Of a DNA stretch of 64,000 nt, positions 1 through 12,400 are shown one piece after another. Position numbers and translations under genes: made by a program. Within the stretch, counting starts at the first letter, position 1. Each line of letters begins with the position of its first letter. Below the pieces are notes generated by a model. That model saw only the letters and a program-made list of their open reading frames with translations. It did no database searches and was not told the DNA's origin. Origin of the DNA: Asterochloris sp. CNOR1. Lineage: Eukaryota > Chlorophyta > Trebouxiophyceae > Trebouxiales > Trebouxiaceae. The DNA lies in NCBI GenBank assembly GCA_963969365.1, contig OZ017751.1, positions 186,001 to 250,000 on the forward strand, given 5' to 3'.

Positions 1-169
1 GCTCCCGGCATGTAGGCCTGCCACTGGTATAGCGCAGCAGCTGCACAACTTGTGCGGTGGCATGACAGCGGCCAGTGCTGCTCTCCTGTTGGTGGTGCAA
101 ACACAACACAGTGACCCATTTGCCTGTCAACACTGTTGCCCTGCTTTGCCAGCACGGCTGGACGACATC

Positions 170-3100
170 TGCCAGTGAGCAGCCAGGGAGCTTCCTTGGT
201 CTCCAAAGGTCGTCTGACAATATGCAGATGGTCTGCGAGGAGGCATACTCGGCTGCTATCAGCCAGTACCTGCAAGACCACCTAGGGAAGAGCGGGCAGG
301 AGGCAGACCAGCCCAGGCTGCAGGCCATCGGCGTGGCCACTGCAGCAGCGTCGGCGGTGCCTTTGAAGTTCCTCCAGATGGTGCTGCCACAGGTCAGATA
401 GGGTGCTCCAAACGCGATGAAAGCATGACGGATGCCCTGCAATGCCCAAGGTAGCTGTGCTTGATGCTATTCATCTCGTCAAAGCCTGGCTGTTGACCTA
501 ATCATGGAGCGAAGCCCTGACGTCATGCTGTCAGCGCTGAGCACAAGGGTTCCCAGCCTACAAGCTGCCGGTGAGCACCGTTTGCTGCAGCCTGTGCAAG
601 CATTTGGACGCCTATTGTGATGCCGTTGGCCTGCCTGACGTATGTCACAGCAGCCACTTGCAGCCAGTGAGTGAGGTGTCTCCTTACTCAGCCAGCACTC
701 AACACCTGCACGACCCCAGAAGGCCAGCACTCTGCAGCCCGCAAACCCTCCTGAATCTGCCCATACATACGTGACAGAATCTGGACACTAAGAGTTGTTG
801 ACGTCGGCTGCATCACAAGCAATGGGTTGGGGTTTCTGCAGGCCACGCTGCATCCCGCATGAGCCCTGGACCCACCCATACACATTGTCCTCCTTAACAT
901 GCCATACGCCTAGCAGACTTGCCTGCTCTTCTGCCCACCTTCCTAGTGTAGGGAGGAACCAGCTGCAACCTCTTGAAAACAGCCTGGAGCCCTGTGCCTC
1001 ACATCTGACCTTGAAACCACCTGCTACCTGCAGGGGGGGCTCAGCCCTCCACCGCGCTGCAGCAGCCGTTCCCACATGTCCCTGCAGCTGTGCCCTTGCA
1101 GGATGGCGCCAGTGGCATCGTGGAGTTTTGACACATGCGCCTGCACTATCTCCCGCCATGCAGCCTTGCAGCAGAGACCTGAGCATGCACCTTCAGCTTT
1201 GCCTGCAGGGCTGCGCTGGTGGCAGCGGCTGCCTGGCAGTCCCACCTGCGCCTCCCCACCTTGCTGTCTGCAGAGCATTTAGCAGCGCCAGCAGTGGTTT
1301 GAGGGCTCGGGAACACTGAACCCTAAATCTCCAAGCCCATGAACCAACCCTGAATCCTGCAGGACGCCGCGGGGCGCGGTGGCAGCCTGGAAGCCTGGCA
1401 GTCCCGCCTGCACTTCTACATCTGTGAGGTGGTGGGGCAGCTGCGCATCAGCCAAATGTTTGACATCGTGGTGGACTACCCCGACAGCCTGCCCGCTGTG
1501 GAGGACATGCGGGTGTGCCTGCGCCACACCAACCTGCACCACAAGTTTGTGACCCAGTTCCGGAAGGCCACGCAGGAGCGGCTGCTGCACCCAGGTGGGC
1601 TGTGGTGCATCGAGGGAACAGGAGAGGCCAGTAGGCGCTGGTGTCGATCCCAGGTGAGGAGGGTTTGAGAGGGGGCAGGGCGTGAAGGGAGAGAGCTGGG
1701 GTTCCAAGCTCTCTCCCTCCAAGTCTCGCATTTCAACATCATCAGTGTCACAGGAGACCCAGACTGCTTGCATATGCACTGAGCGCTTGACACTGTCTTT
1801 ATGACAGGGGTCTTTCTACTGTTTGCACCAACTGACTGTCAGGGACCACCGATGTGGGCTGTTATTGCTTTAATTGTGACCTCCAAGGCTGATATCTCAG
1901 TCACCTACTCTGCGAGCCTTTCCGGGCCTGTGTCAGGGTAGTATTTGGTGGTGTTGCTTTCAGCATGGCAGCCCTGTGGGCGCAACACAGCTTCTGAGCA
2001 CTTCCGCAAGATGTTGGAGAACTCTTCGGCGCACGCTCTGTCTTTCACATTGCGTCCCTGACTGTGTGGGCCCAACTGCTTGAATGGGGGGCCAGCTGCA
2101 CTTGAGATACAAGTTGAGATACAAGTTGAACCACCCAGTTCTGTTTCTTGAAATCTGCCTGCCCAGCTGTCAAAGAGCACCTGCAGAATGCCATGCACCC
2201 GTTTGTAGCAGGCTGCAGACTGTATCAGCTGACCTGGCATCAGACAGGCTCTCAACTGCCGATGCTGGGCCTGCAGGGGCAGCCACGACTGACATCATCT
2301 CACAGTATGTGTCCACCATCAAAACCCTCATGGATGTGGACCCCGCAGGTGAGCAGTCATGCTGTCCCCCAACTGCAGTCCTGCGTCAAGAGCCTACTCT
2401 GTGTCAGCAGCAAGCTACGGCTGTACAATGAGCTCGTGTGCAGTGAGCACTGCCTTAAGAGGTTCAGGCTGTATGTGCTGACCCAAGGAGCACAAGGCGC
2501 AGCTTGACGCTGTGGTGCATCTCGGTGCATATTGTGCAGATTGTCGCAGAACAACGCTGGCTCACATGAGCTCAGGGCAGCCCACCACAGCCTGGTGCTT
2601 GGCTGTAGGTGTGCTGCTGGAGGCTGTCAGTGAGCCTGTGAGGCAGTACCTACGCACGAGGCAGGACACGATTCGCTGCATCGTAACGATGCTGACTGAC
2701 GACAGCGGCTCAGGTGGCGGGGCCTCCCTGATTGATGAGCTGGGGCGCAGTGCTGAGGCAGTGAGTCTGGCTGGTGCTTGAGCTGGGGTGCAGTGCTGAG
2801 GCAGGGAGTCTGGCTGGTGGCTTGAGAGATATAAAGGGGGGGGGGGGGGGGGGGAGGGGGCTCATGCTGGGAGACCAGGTACACCTGAAGCTTGTGCTGT
2901 ATCAGGTCGTCCTTGTGTCTGATCTATTATGTCTTGGAGCGCCGCTCACAGAAGGAGGCTAGCAATCATTGGATGAGGCTGGAGGACGGGATGCACCATG
3001 TTTTTTCCTTCAAAAGACATGCAGCCGTCTCAATCAACTCTTCTGCACCTGCATGTAGGCCTCAGGAAGGGATGTCAGGCGAGTTCCCATCCTGCACGGC

Positions 3101-6100
3101 ATTTCCAGCCAAATGCCCCTCTTCTGGTTATTCCTGGGACAGGCTGACCGGTCACCTCACTGCATGCTGTGCCTACAGCCGCCACAGGAGAAGGCCAAAC
3201 CTCTGCTATGCACCAAACGTATCCTATGATGCTGTGTGAGCAAGCATTCATGTCTGACCTGCTGCCGCCTGGGATGAGAGGCCGCGAATGAGATGGATCC
3301 TGAGGGGCTGCAGGAAATAAAGGGCTCGCTCAACCTGCAGTGATTGCCCCCAGCATGCCTCGTCTGCCCTGCAGCCCCAGAAGGAGGCCGAAATATCAGG
3401 TGAAGCCAGAGGGGCTGGAGGCCACAGAAAGGTGGCAAGATTGAGAGTTATGTTGTTCATAATCACGACTCACCTGCCTGCAGTTACCCCACGAGGAGGC
3501 TGAGAACGAAGTGGAGCTGGAGGGGTTGGAAGTCATAGACAGATGGCACCCCGACCCTGTGGACGCCAACCCCCAGCGCAGCCAGCAGAGCCGGCGGAAC
3601 AGCGACACCATCGGCATGCTGATCGGCATCTATGGCAGCAAGGACCTCTTCATCAAGGAGTACAGGTGGGACTGCCATGTTGAGCCGGGGTGATTGCCGG
3701 GGGCATTGGCTGGTAAGCATTACACTTCCACAGAGTTATGTTCTGCATAGTCCCTGTGTCGCCTCTGCAACACAAAATCAAGAGACTGGGGTCAGTCACA
3801 TGTGTGGCTGCCTCTTCTTAGCATCATCCCGGTGCTGTGCGACAAAAATCCGGAAGGTTGTCAACAGTGTTGACAGCGAAGCACCTCTGGGGCAAAGCTG
3901 AGTTGGCCTCTTAAACAGAGATCCTGGTGTTCCTGAGGGCACTTGCAAAAGGGATCTGTACATCAAATATTATTTCAGAGACCCCTTGTGCAAACTGCTT
4001 CTTGCATTTGCCTGCCTGCGTCACACAGTGCAGGCACCTCAGGCTGCACTTCCTGCCTGCCAGCAATCATTGCCTGCAAGAGGGCCCTTGAGCAGGGCGC
4101 CTGAGCAGGCCAGTTGATGCACCTCCTGGGGCTCTTGTATGTGGCCCAGGCCAAGTGCTGCTTGCGCCCGCTACCCATCTATAACATAGCTGCATCACCC
4201 CGCAGGAACAAGCTGGCACACTGCCTCTTGATCTTCCTGCTCCAGACTGACAACCTCACGCTGCTGCAGCTGTGCCCGTTCGGCAACAACAGTATAAGAA
4301 AATCATGCTGGCCGCCACCCCTCCTCTTGCAAAGCACCCCCAAGTGGCTGCGCGGCTGCTGCCACATCACTGATATTGGCAAACCTTGCAGGGATAAAAA
4401 GCTGGCAAGCAAAAGAGTATGCAGAGGCCCTACTGACCCTGTACTTGCGATCTGTCTGCAGCCTAACCCACAAAACACTGCGCTGCAGGACAATGCTAGC
4501 AGCCATCTCCCAGCCGCGGCTGACTATGGCTGCAGCTGCCGCAAGTCTCGGCAGGGACTGAGACTATAGCTGTCGCATGTTGCTGCAGGGGACTGACACA
4601 ATGCACTCTACGATGCAGAGGAATGCTGGTGGGAGCAGGAGGACTAACACGCCCTGCACTCCAGGCTCCAGGGCAACAAGAGCAGTTGCCTCATACCTAA
4701 GACTGACTATGGCTGCATCTGCTACAAGTTTCTGTGGAGTAGTGCAGTCCTGCTGCTCTACGCTGAAAGGCCGTGCTTGCAATCTCCTCTGGTTAGACTG
4801 ACTATGTCTGTAGCCGCCGCAAGTCGCTGAACTTCTGCTGCACTCCATACTACAGGGCAATGCTGGCAGTTGCTGCTCAAGGCTGACTATGGCTGCAGCT
4901 GCCACCTTTCATGCCAAAGAACTAAACCTTCTGTGCTGTAGGGCCATGCTGGCTGACCGTCTCCTGGCCAAGACGGATTATGACTGCGACCGCGAGATCC
5001 GCACGCTGGAGCTGCTCAAGCTGCGCTTTGGGGACACCAACCTCAACAACTGCGAGGTGGGTGGGCTTCTGTGCTTCTGCTGAGTGTGCTGTGTCTGCAT
5101 GCTGCACTACAACTGTGGCGGACGCCAGGATCACAAACAAACCTCTCAGGGCACTGCTGGCTGGTGCAGCACAACAGCAACTTCTCTGCTGACATGTCTG
5201 CCACCAACAATGTCCTTGATTTGGGCACAAACTCTTCAGTTCCTGCCACAGGTCATGCTGAAGGACCTCGCAGACAGCAAGCGCTTGAATGCATCCATCA
5301 AAGCGCTGGCCCCAGAGCCTGGGGCCGCCTCACGGTCGGAGGCTGACCTAAGCATCCACTCCGCCACCATCGTGTCGGCGCTCTTCTGGCCCCCGGTGGC
5401 TGCAGAGCAGCTGGTGCTGCCTGGCAAGGTGAGTGCAGTGGCCATGCTTACAAGGGCCCCGCCTTCTCAGGGAGGGCCGTTGGCTGCAGTGCACCTGGTG
5501 CTGCCTGTCATCGTGGCTGTGCTGGCAAGGCCCCCGCCTGGCAAGGGGCGGCCGCCGGCTGCAGATCAGGGTGCGGAGCGGCTGGTGCTGCTGGTTCAAA
5601 GCGAGTCCAAAGGCCGTGCTGGCGGGGGGTATCGCCTTTTCAGGGAATGCGGGGCTGCAGAGCACCTGGTGCTGCCTGTCTTTATGGCTGTGCTGGCAAG
5701 GCCCCTGCCTGGCAAAGGGCGGCCGCTGGCTGCAGATCAGGGTGCGCAGCAGCAGGTTTTTCAAGTGGAGTCCAAAGGCAGTGCTGGCAAAGGTCCTGCC
5801 TGTTATGCAGGTACAGGCGGCGATGTCGAGCTACACAGCCAGGTTCAGGCAGGATGAAGGTTGGATGCCAGCACAGCGACTAAGACCACCTGTACCTGCA
5901 GGTTCAGGCCGCCCTGTCAACCTACGCAGCCCGGTTCAAGCAGATGAAGGCTCCGCGGCAGCTGGTCTGGCGTCACACGGCCGGCCTTGTGAAGCTGGCA
6001 GTCACGCTGGATGACAGGCGCCTGGAGCTCAGCGTCTCGCCCCTGCACGCCACCATCCTGCTGCACTTCAAGGCGAGTCTCCCTCTCTGGGGTTTGTGTT

Positions 6101-8619
6101 GGGGTAACGCATGACTTTACCACCCTAGGGCAAGACTGCAGGCAGGGCTGATGTTTCACCAGTGTCTCGCGCCTCCATGCCAGCATGCTGCTGCATCCAA
6201 GGTAAGCAACTCTGAGGCTTGGGCCTGGTCATGACTTGACCGCCCTAGCCACGAATGCTGGCAGGGCTGATGTTCCAACAGGGTTGCTGGGTGTGTGCAT
6301 GAGCCGCAATCTGACAAACTTCAGCAGCTGCCTTGCTGCCCTTGTGGGGGAGTGAAGTCTGTGCAGGTACGTGATGCGCCAGTGTCTCACATGTGTGCTC
6401 TGTCATTAGCTGCTGCAGTGCTGTACTCTGTGTAGAGATACTTCTGTCTTGGCACGTAAACTTAGAGGTTAGATGCTGCACGCAGCGGCCAACGCAACCC
6501 TGCAGCCAACCAGGAGCATGCTGCTGAACATCATCAGAGCCAGAGTGCTGACCCCTGGCAGCATCCTGCTGACTGTCAACACAGGCAGCCTTCTGCATGC
6601 TTGCCCAGCTGCTGCAGGTGCTGAGATGAGACCGACCACTCCTGACCTTTGAGAGAGAGCCACAGATGGAAGACCCCATCTTTGGCTCAGTAGTCTGTAA
6701 GTGAGCAATCACCTTTTTTGCTGTGGCTGCAGGATCAGGCAGAGTGGTTGGGGTCTGCACTGGCAGCCGCGCTGAACATTGCGGTGCCCAAGCTCAGACG
6801 AGGAGTGCTGTTCTGGGTGAACCAAGGTGTGGCCAAAATCACCTGCTCTTCATGGGACACGTCGTCCTGCTGCTTGCTCCCTGAGTCACCCACCTCATCT
6901 CAGAAAGGCACGAAGGGGCAGGCTGCAGATTTTGCTGAGAGCCTGGCTGCTTTGACAGGCGTGCTGCCCCTGCAGGCAGCTCTTCACATGATTGCCTGCA
7001 ACGTGTGCCGGCAAGACTTACTGAGCCGTCCCTGCTGCAAGTCACACGGATGCTTCTGGGTTCCTGCGGAGGACGGCAATAGGCTGGCCGCCTGTGCTCT
7101 GACAGGCATCCTGCTCCTGCAGCCCCTCACGTACTTATTTTTTGCTGTATGCAGGACGTGTAGAGCTGTCCCTGCAGCCAGTCACAAGGGTGCTTCTACG
7201 TTCCAATGGAGAACGTCTAGCAGCTGATCACCTGCCAGTCTGCAACAAGCGCTGCATCTGCACGCTGCCCATATTTGCAACGCATGAAGGGGTGGTAGAG
7301 GACTGGTGGCGCAGTGCTGTCCCTGCAGCATGGCACTTAGGTGCCTTTAGGGTGCCACTGGAAGTGTTGCTCAGCTCAGCCTGGGCTGCGGTGGCCACCA
7401 GAGCCAGCAGCTGTCTCATAATACTATATTGCTGCCCTGTGCAGGGGCATGTTCCCTGTGCAATACCGGTGGAGCCTGGGCAGTGGGCCCCGCTATCTCT
7501 GGCTCTTCTGAGACCAGTATCCAACATTCACCTCCCTAGCTCCTGAGGTGCTTGACTTGACTTGTGCAGGGCTGGTGGAGGAAACTCGTTTGGGCAGCGG
7601 GGAGTGCATGTACCAGCGAGTGGAGAGTTTGGGAGACCGGCGTCAGCTGGGAGCAGATGATGTGGACGAGGCGGGGGCGGGCGGCCAGGCAGCCGTCAGC
7701 GCAGAGGAACAGCTGCAACAGGTGGGTCTTGAGCTGTGTTAGAGCTGACAACCATTGAGTGCAGCAGCGGGGCAGGGGTTGCAGTCGGGGCAGGCGGCGG
7801 CGCAAAGAGCAGCTGTGGAGCAGCTGTCGCACAGGGGCTTCTTGTGTGTCCAAGGAGACTCTGGGCATGGGGCCGTCCTGGTAACTTGCAAAATGGAAAC
7901 TGTCAGAAAACATCAACCTTTCCCCTTGGTCACCCATCTGCCCATCAGAGGGCCAGCTGCAGCAGGTGGGTGCTGTTGCGGGCACTCACTCAGTGGTCAG
8001 CGCACACAGGGAGGATGTCACAGAGCATGCCTTCATTTACACGGGCATCCCAGTCTCAGCAGGGCCCATTGATCTGTCTGGCAGCCATGAGCAAACAGGG
8101 ACGACAGCAGGCAGCTTCAGGCTGACAGGCGGTGGTCAGCGCGGCAGCAGCTGCTGCAGGCAAGTGTGCTTGCTCAGCCGTGAGCAGGCCAGCTTGGGAC
8201 GGCGGCTTTGCCAGCAATGGGCTGAACAGGGGACGCTGGGCCCGCGGGAGGAACGCTGTGAGGGTCTGGCAGCGAGGGTCTGGGTGGGCAGTGCTTTGCT
8301 TACTTGACTCTCTTGGGAACAAAGCAACCGAAATGCTGCTCCAATACGTAGGTGCCCCGCCTGCCTCTGGCGGCTGCTGTTGCAGCATTGCTTGAATGCC
8401 CTGCAGGAGATGAGCAGTTATCAGGGCTGGATCCTGGGTATGCTGACCAACTTTGAGGCCGGCCTGGCTCTTGAGCGCATCCAAAACATGCTCAAAATGT
8501 TTCAGACCAGCCCGCCTTACGACAAGACCAGTGCTCAGCTCAGCCAGTTCCTGGGCAGGCTTGTGACTGAGGAGAAGGTCACGCAGGAAGGCGACTTGTA
8601 CAAGCTACGATCAGCATGA
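170..8619 (+). CDS. APC2: Anaphase-promoting complex subunit 2 (cullin-like), 5' part incomplete
   Basis: APC2 is the cullin-homology scaffold of the APC/C ubiquitin ligase. It binds the RING subunit APC11 and drives ubiquitination of mitotic substrates. Exons joined in phase: about 170-392, 1363-1594, 2277-2348, 2609-2760, 3484-3665, 4942-5056, 5252-5428, 5902-6072, 6733-6826, 7570-7721 and 8407-8619, ending in TGA. Exons from 1363 onward encode 519 residues plus stop. Diagnostic stretches are FDIVVDYPDSLPAVED, DTIRCIVTMLTDD, IGIYGSKDLFIKEYR, REIRTLELLKLRFGD in the cullin homology region, and a C-terminal winged-helix segment with YQGWILGMLTNF and MLKMFQTSPPYDK. The family is usually about 800 residues, so roughly 200-300 N-terminal residues lie upstream or in unresolved exons before 392. 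The 6072 exon uses an apparent GC donor. Several introns carry degenerate copies of adjacent exon edges. Identification is secure; the first exon's start is not. Confidence 0.93.
2736..2824 (+). repeat. Tandem copy of APC2 exon end and donor (44 bp x 2)
   Basis: The last 25 bases of the exon ending at 2760, plus its donor and following bases, are repeated immediately downstream. The unit starts GAGCTGGGGYGCAGTGCTGA. In the second copy the donor GTGAGT has become GGGAGT, so only the first should splice. Confidence 0.8.
2836..2860 (+). repeat. Poly-G tract in APC2 intron
   Basis: Nineteen consecutive G, one A, then five G. It is intronic on the transcribed strand and could form a G-quadruplex in RNA. 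It could also vary in length between reads or strains. Confidence 0.95.
3265..3545 (+). repeat. Degenerate copies of the start of the APC2 exon at 3484
   Basis: The acceptor-proximal exon sequence (GAGGAGGCTGAGAACGAAGT and on to about 3545) has two weaker upstream copies, near 3270-3330 and 3370-3430, in the same orientation and roughly 100 bp apart. Only the 3484 copy keeps an open frame that matches APC2. Confidence 0.6.
4470..4975 (+). repeat. Array of degenerate copies of the APC2 exon start at 4942
   Basis: The true exon begins after GTAG with CCATGCTGGCTGAC and continues to GACGGATTATGACTGCGACC. Related blocks of the form CAG-GRCAATGCTRGCAG followed by GCTGACTATGGCTGCAGCTG recur near 4484, 4669 and 4852, with the GACTATGGCTGCA part also near 4795. 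All are in direct orientation about 90-185 bp apart, and several keep an AG where the real acceptor lies. Confidence 0.65.
5399..5745 (+). repeat. Three copies of APC2 exon end (5428) in its intron
   Basis: The exon end GCTGCAGAGCAGCTGGTGCT recurs as GCTGCAGWGCACCTGGTGCT at about 5484 and 5655. The two intronic copies are about 171 bp apart and remain alike for about 90 bp (through AAGGSGCGGCCGCYGGCTGC). The intronic copies have lost the GCAAG-GTGAGT donor. Confidence 0.85.
5811..5950 (+). repeat. Copy of APC2 exon start just upstream of the exon
   Basis: About 50 bp at 5811-5860, preceded by TGCAG, match the first 50 bp of the exon at 5902. Both would read VQAA-S-Y-ARF-Q, but the upstream copy then diverges from the APC2 sequence. 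A 91 bp offset points to tandem duplication of an acceptor plus exon start. Confidence 0.85.
7761..8165 (+). repeat. Degenerate copies of the APC2 exon end at 7721
   Basis: The exon end GAACAGCTGCAACAG with donor GTGGGT is echoed near 7805-7840 (GCAGCTGTGGAGCAGCTG), near 7962 (CAGCTGCAGCAGGTGGGTGC, with the donor intact) and near 8130-8160 (GTCAGCGCGGCAGCAGCTGC). All are direct copies in the following intron. Confidence 0.55.
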
Positions 8620-9496
8620 CACAGCCGCACTGTGCCCACTCAGCCTGCGCAATCTGTGTAGCAGGCTGATGTTATGTTGAACGACCAGAATCCAGTTCAG
8701 TTCAAAGCTTGTCTGCTGAGGGCATGTCTTGACAGCATATTAGGAAACACTCCTTTCGATGAGAAATCCCTCCGATTTTGCTTGCTCAACATCACAGGCC
8801 ATGTGACACCCCGCAACATGTCACTTCAGGGCCTCTATCCCTGTAAACATCCCCAGCAGTCAAGTCAGCAACCGAGCTGCAGACCCTTGCAGGGACCCAT
8901 GATACGGTGGTCGGCCATGACCTTCAGACAGATTCTGTCTGCTTGCAAGTTGCAGGCTGAGCCTCAACCCTTTGCCCCAGGCCAGCTGAGGCGAGTGGGG
9001 CTCTCACTGATCCGTTGGGGTTGGGGCTTCTTTGGTGCCAGGCACATCTGAATGGCTGGAGAAGCTAGCATCCTGCCCCCTGATTGTGGTGCTTGCCATG
9101 CAGTGACGGATCGAGCACATGCTGCTCCAATCAAATATTGACACGTTGACTTCCTACTGCTTCAGCAATTGCAACTTCTTCATAAGTGCTGCCACTGGAG
9201 TGTAGTACAGTGTCTTTCTTGCAGAGTTGTCACAGACTTGTTGCAAGAACTGGTTTTCCGCAGTGAGCCAGTCCTTCAACTGCTCCTCACCAGTGTGAAA
9301 ACACTCATGTACTCAGGGATGGGCTGGTTTGACGGCTTAGCATCAGGGGGTAAGGGGCTTTTGGCGGCAGCCCATATTGGGACCCTCCCAGACTTGCGAC
9401 CATTTGTGAACACAATAACAATCACAGCAGAAAACCTGCAGCAGTGGTGGACAGCTGAGTTAGGCCTCATGCTACAGAAGCATTAACGTCAACACA
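8620..9496. other. Intergenic region after APC2
   Basis: No gene is recognised here. A + strand frame at 9169-9486 (105 codons, containing ITAENLQQWWTAELGLM) is open, but has no family I know and no clear splice partners. A TGTAA, the usual green-algal polyadenylation signal, occurs at about 8842 and may serve APC2. A fragment of a dispersed repeat lies at 8755-8825. Confidence 0.5.
8755..8825 (+). repeat. Fragment of dispersed repeat family
   Basis: TCACAGGCCATGTGACACCC followed by CGCAA matches, on the opposite strand, the repeat at 48920-49010. The preceding GAGAAATCCCTCC resembles GAGAAGAGCCTCC in the copy upstream of THIC. Confidence 0.6.
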
Positions 9497-12400
9497 TCAG
9501 CCATACCTCATGCGATCCTTTTCCATGCCTGTTTTTAGCTGCATGGCATATTTTATGTCCCTGGCAATGTCCTCCTCTGTGAGCGGGCTGGAGGCTCTCA
9601 ACTTGCCACTATGGTAGACAAGTACACTGCCAGAGGGGTCCAGGTGCCTGTCATCATAGGTGTACAAAAAGCTGTCCGGCCCTGCACTGCCAGGTGCCGG
9701 AAGGGCAAGACTGAACGGGTCTAGCAACCTGCATGGTGCAGCATCAAGCTTTCCACTAAGACATCAATTGAGCCAATCTGCGAGCTGATTTCAGTTGTGC
9801 AGTGCTCACTTTGCGTTTTGAAGGAGGCTAGCGTCAGCAATGTTGAGGCTCGACGCCCAGGGCTCATTCGGGAGACGCTTGACGTGCTTGTTGTAGTCCT
9901 CAGCGCTCATGTGTGCCACCTCCTTGCTCTTGACATTAAAAGCTGGCACATGCTTGACAGCCTCTGCCGCCGGCAAGAGTGGGACACCAGCAATTTTCTC
10001 TGGCAAAGTGACCGGCAGCAGATCCTGCAGCATGGTATGCCAGATTGAGAGCACCAAGGGCTGCCACTGCGACACGTCTGACCATCCCGACTCACCTTTA
10101 GCGCGGCTGTTTTGGCCTCTCGAAAGCACTTGGCCAGCTTTGCCAGGGAAACCTCCTGAAGGAGCCACTCCACCACAGGCCAAGATGACCTGTTCCAATC
10201 TGGTTGCTGCAGTACCTGCTGGAGCTGACTGGCGATCACTGGCAACAGATCATGTGCCACTGGCTGACGGCAGTTTGCCAGCAGAGCTGCGGGAAGGAGG
10301 ACACACAGGTTGCCATGAGCGTCCTCTGCACAGCAGACAGCAAAGTTTGCTGTCAGACACCTACAACAGACAAGGTGGCCGCTCTGCAGGAACACTACCT
10401 TCATATTACATGGTGCTGGTGCTGAGTTGGATCCTCAGCATAACCCCGTCATCTGTGGCGACCTCAGCCGCTGGCATTGGCCTCTCTAGAAGTGCATGCA
10501 GCATCAGTGTGGCATGCTCGACATCACCCTGCCTCCATTGCCACTTTGCTGCCGGATCTGCCCAGATGCAGGCAGCCAGCATGCCCTGGTAGGTTGCAAG
10601 CTCAGCAATCTGGTCTGCGCCTGGACTGGTGCTGGACAAGGCATGTGCCTGAAGATGCTGAAATCCCTTTAAGGCGGTTGGGCCATCCAGACGACGTAAT
10701 TCTCCTGCAGGACAACCCAGCTGCGCCTGAGACAGCTTTTCAGTGACGATCCCAATTGCACCGGAGACAGATTGAAAGCAGACAAACAGCTTGACAGGGA
10801 GAAGACAGAGACCTACCACGTTCCACAGAGATTCTGCTGTGTACCAGAGTTTGAAAGGTGTCCTCATCTGAGGTCTGCCAGTTCAGCTGAGAGTGCACAG
10901 CACCCTGCAGATCAGCAGCTCTGTGACAGGTGTGCAAGAGCAGCTCTATGCAGCAATGCTGCTGGTTGGCATGCACCCACCTGAAGCGCTTTCAAGACAA
11001 ACACTGGGATGCCTCCGGACAGATTCTTGATGGCAGTGCAGAATTTACCAAAACGCTTGCCCTCTGTGAGACGCAGCTTGCTTCATCACGGTGCGTGAGG
11101 TTTTCAACAGCCGTGTTCGCTTGATGACCTCACCGATGTCTGCTGCAGTCAGGCTGGGCAGTGCAGCCACCTGTAAGCACATATTTCACCCAAGTTGTTG
11201 CCCCACGCACATCTGCTTCAGGGTTGCAAACAAGCAAATGATGGAAGGAAGAGGCTCACTGTACAGTCTGTGGGTGAAGGGCTGTGAGGGAGCATCTGCT
11301 TGCCGATAAGAGCTAGGCTGAGGCTGCGGCCACAGGCATACACATATACATGCGGCACGTCCCTGATGAGCGGTGTGAGGCAGTTCCACAGCTTGCAAGT
11401 CACGCGCAATGCCTGAAGCTTGGGGCTCGGATCCATCTCCCTTTCCTCCTGGGACAGCCAATGCGTCAGGTCATTCTCCAAGGCCTGCAAGGCAACAGCG
11501 TCCATGCAGCCGTGCTGTTCTACAGAAGCTTCAAGTGAGACCTCTGTGCGCACCTGGTACTCGTCACAAAGCACAAGTGCTGGGCAGCCCATGTACTGTG
11601 TGGTGAGCTTCTTCATCACACTCTTTGCAGAGCCTACATCAGTCTGGGGCCCGCCATAGTCTTCAGCACTTTCTCTCATGTACTCATTGAAGGCTTCAGC
11701 AAGGCTTTTGGATCCGATCGTCAACTCGACCATGTTGAGCTGCAGAGCATTGAGCACGGCCGGCAAGCCTTGGGATGCACATCAACAGCTTCATCTTGAT
11801 GAACCTTGCACATAAGATCGAGAACAGGCTGTCCAAATTGTCATCGTCGACGACAGTGTCCACAAAGCTGCCAATGATTTGCTCTGGCGGGTCTGCAAGG
11901 AGATCGGCCAGCTTTGTCTTGCCCATGCTGCAGGCAGTGAATGTCACAGGTCAGCATCTGCATGGCAGCAGCCCGACTGACCAGGAGCATAAGGAGGCTC
12001 ACCCAGACTCCTGGCAACATGCGTTCAAGCAGCCCCTGCGGTTGCCTGCTACCCAGCTCTCACGCCACTGTTGTAGGAAGGTTTGGACTACCGCGCCTCT
12101 GTGTACAACATACAGATCGCCACCCAGATGGGGCTGCTGGTCCAAATCACCAGGCAGAGCTGCCTGCTACCATGCCGCAGGGAGCTGTCCCAGTCGCGCC
12201 TGCAGCGTCAGGGAGCTTTTCAGACAGTCCACACGAGCATGTGCAGCAAGGTCACACGTCTACAGAGCAGTATTCTCCTGCTTTGGCTCCATGAGAAACA
12301 ACGGCATGCATACCTAAATGGCAGCCTTCATCTTTTGGATGAGGACATCTCTGCATCTGAGTCTGGCTGCGATTTCTGGTGGGCCCGAGCCAGGCACCTC

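Noticed and set aside
9169-9486. 105-codon + strand frame after APC2
   Set aside because: No family recognised and no joined exons; noted only in the intergenic entry.
10064-10096. 29-base intron in the unknown - strand gene
   Set aside because: GTGAGT...CGCAG would make an implausibly short intron; using the CTGCAG acceptor next to 10024 gives a 71-base intron with the right phase.
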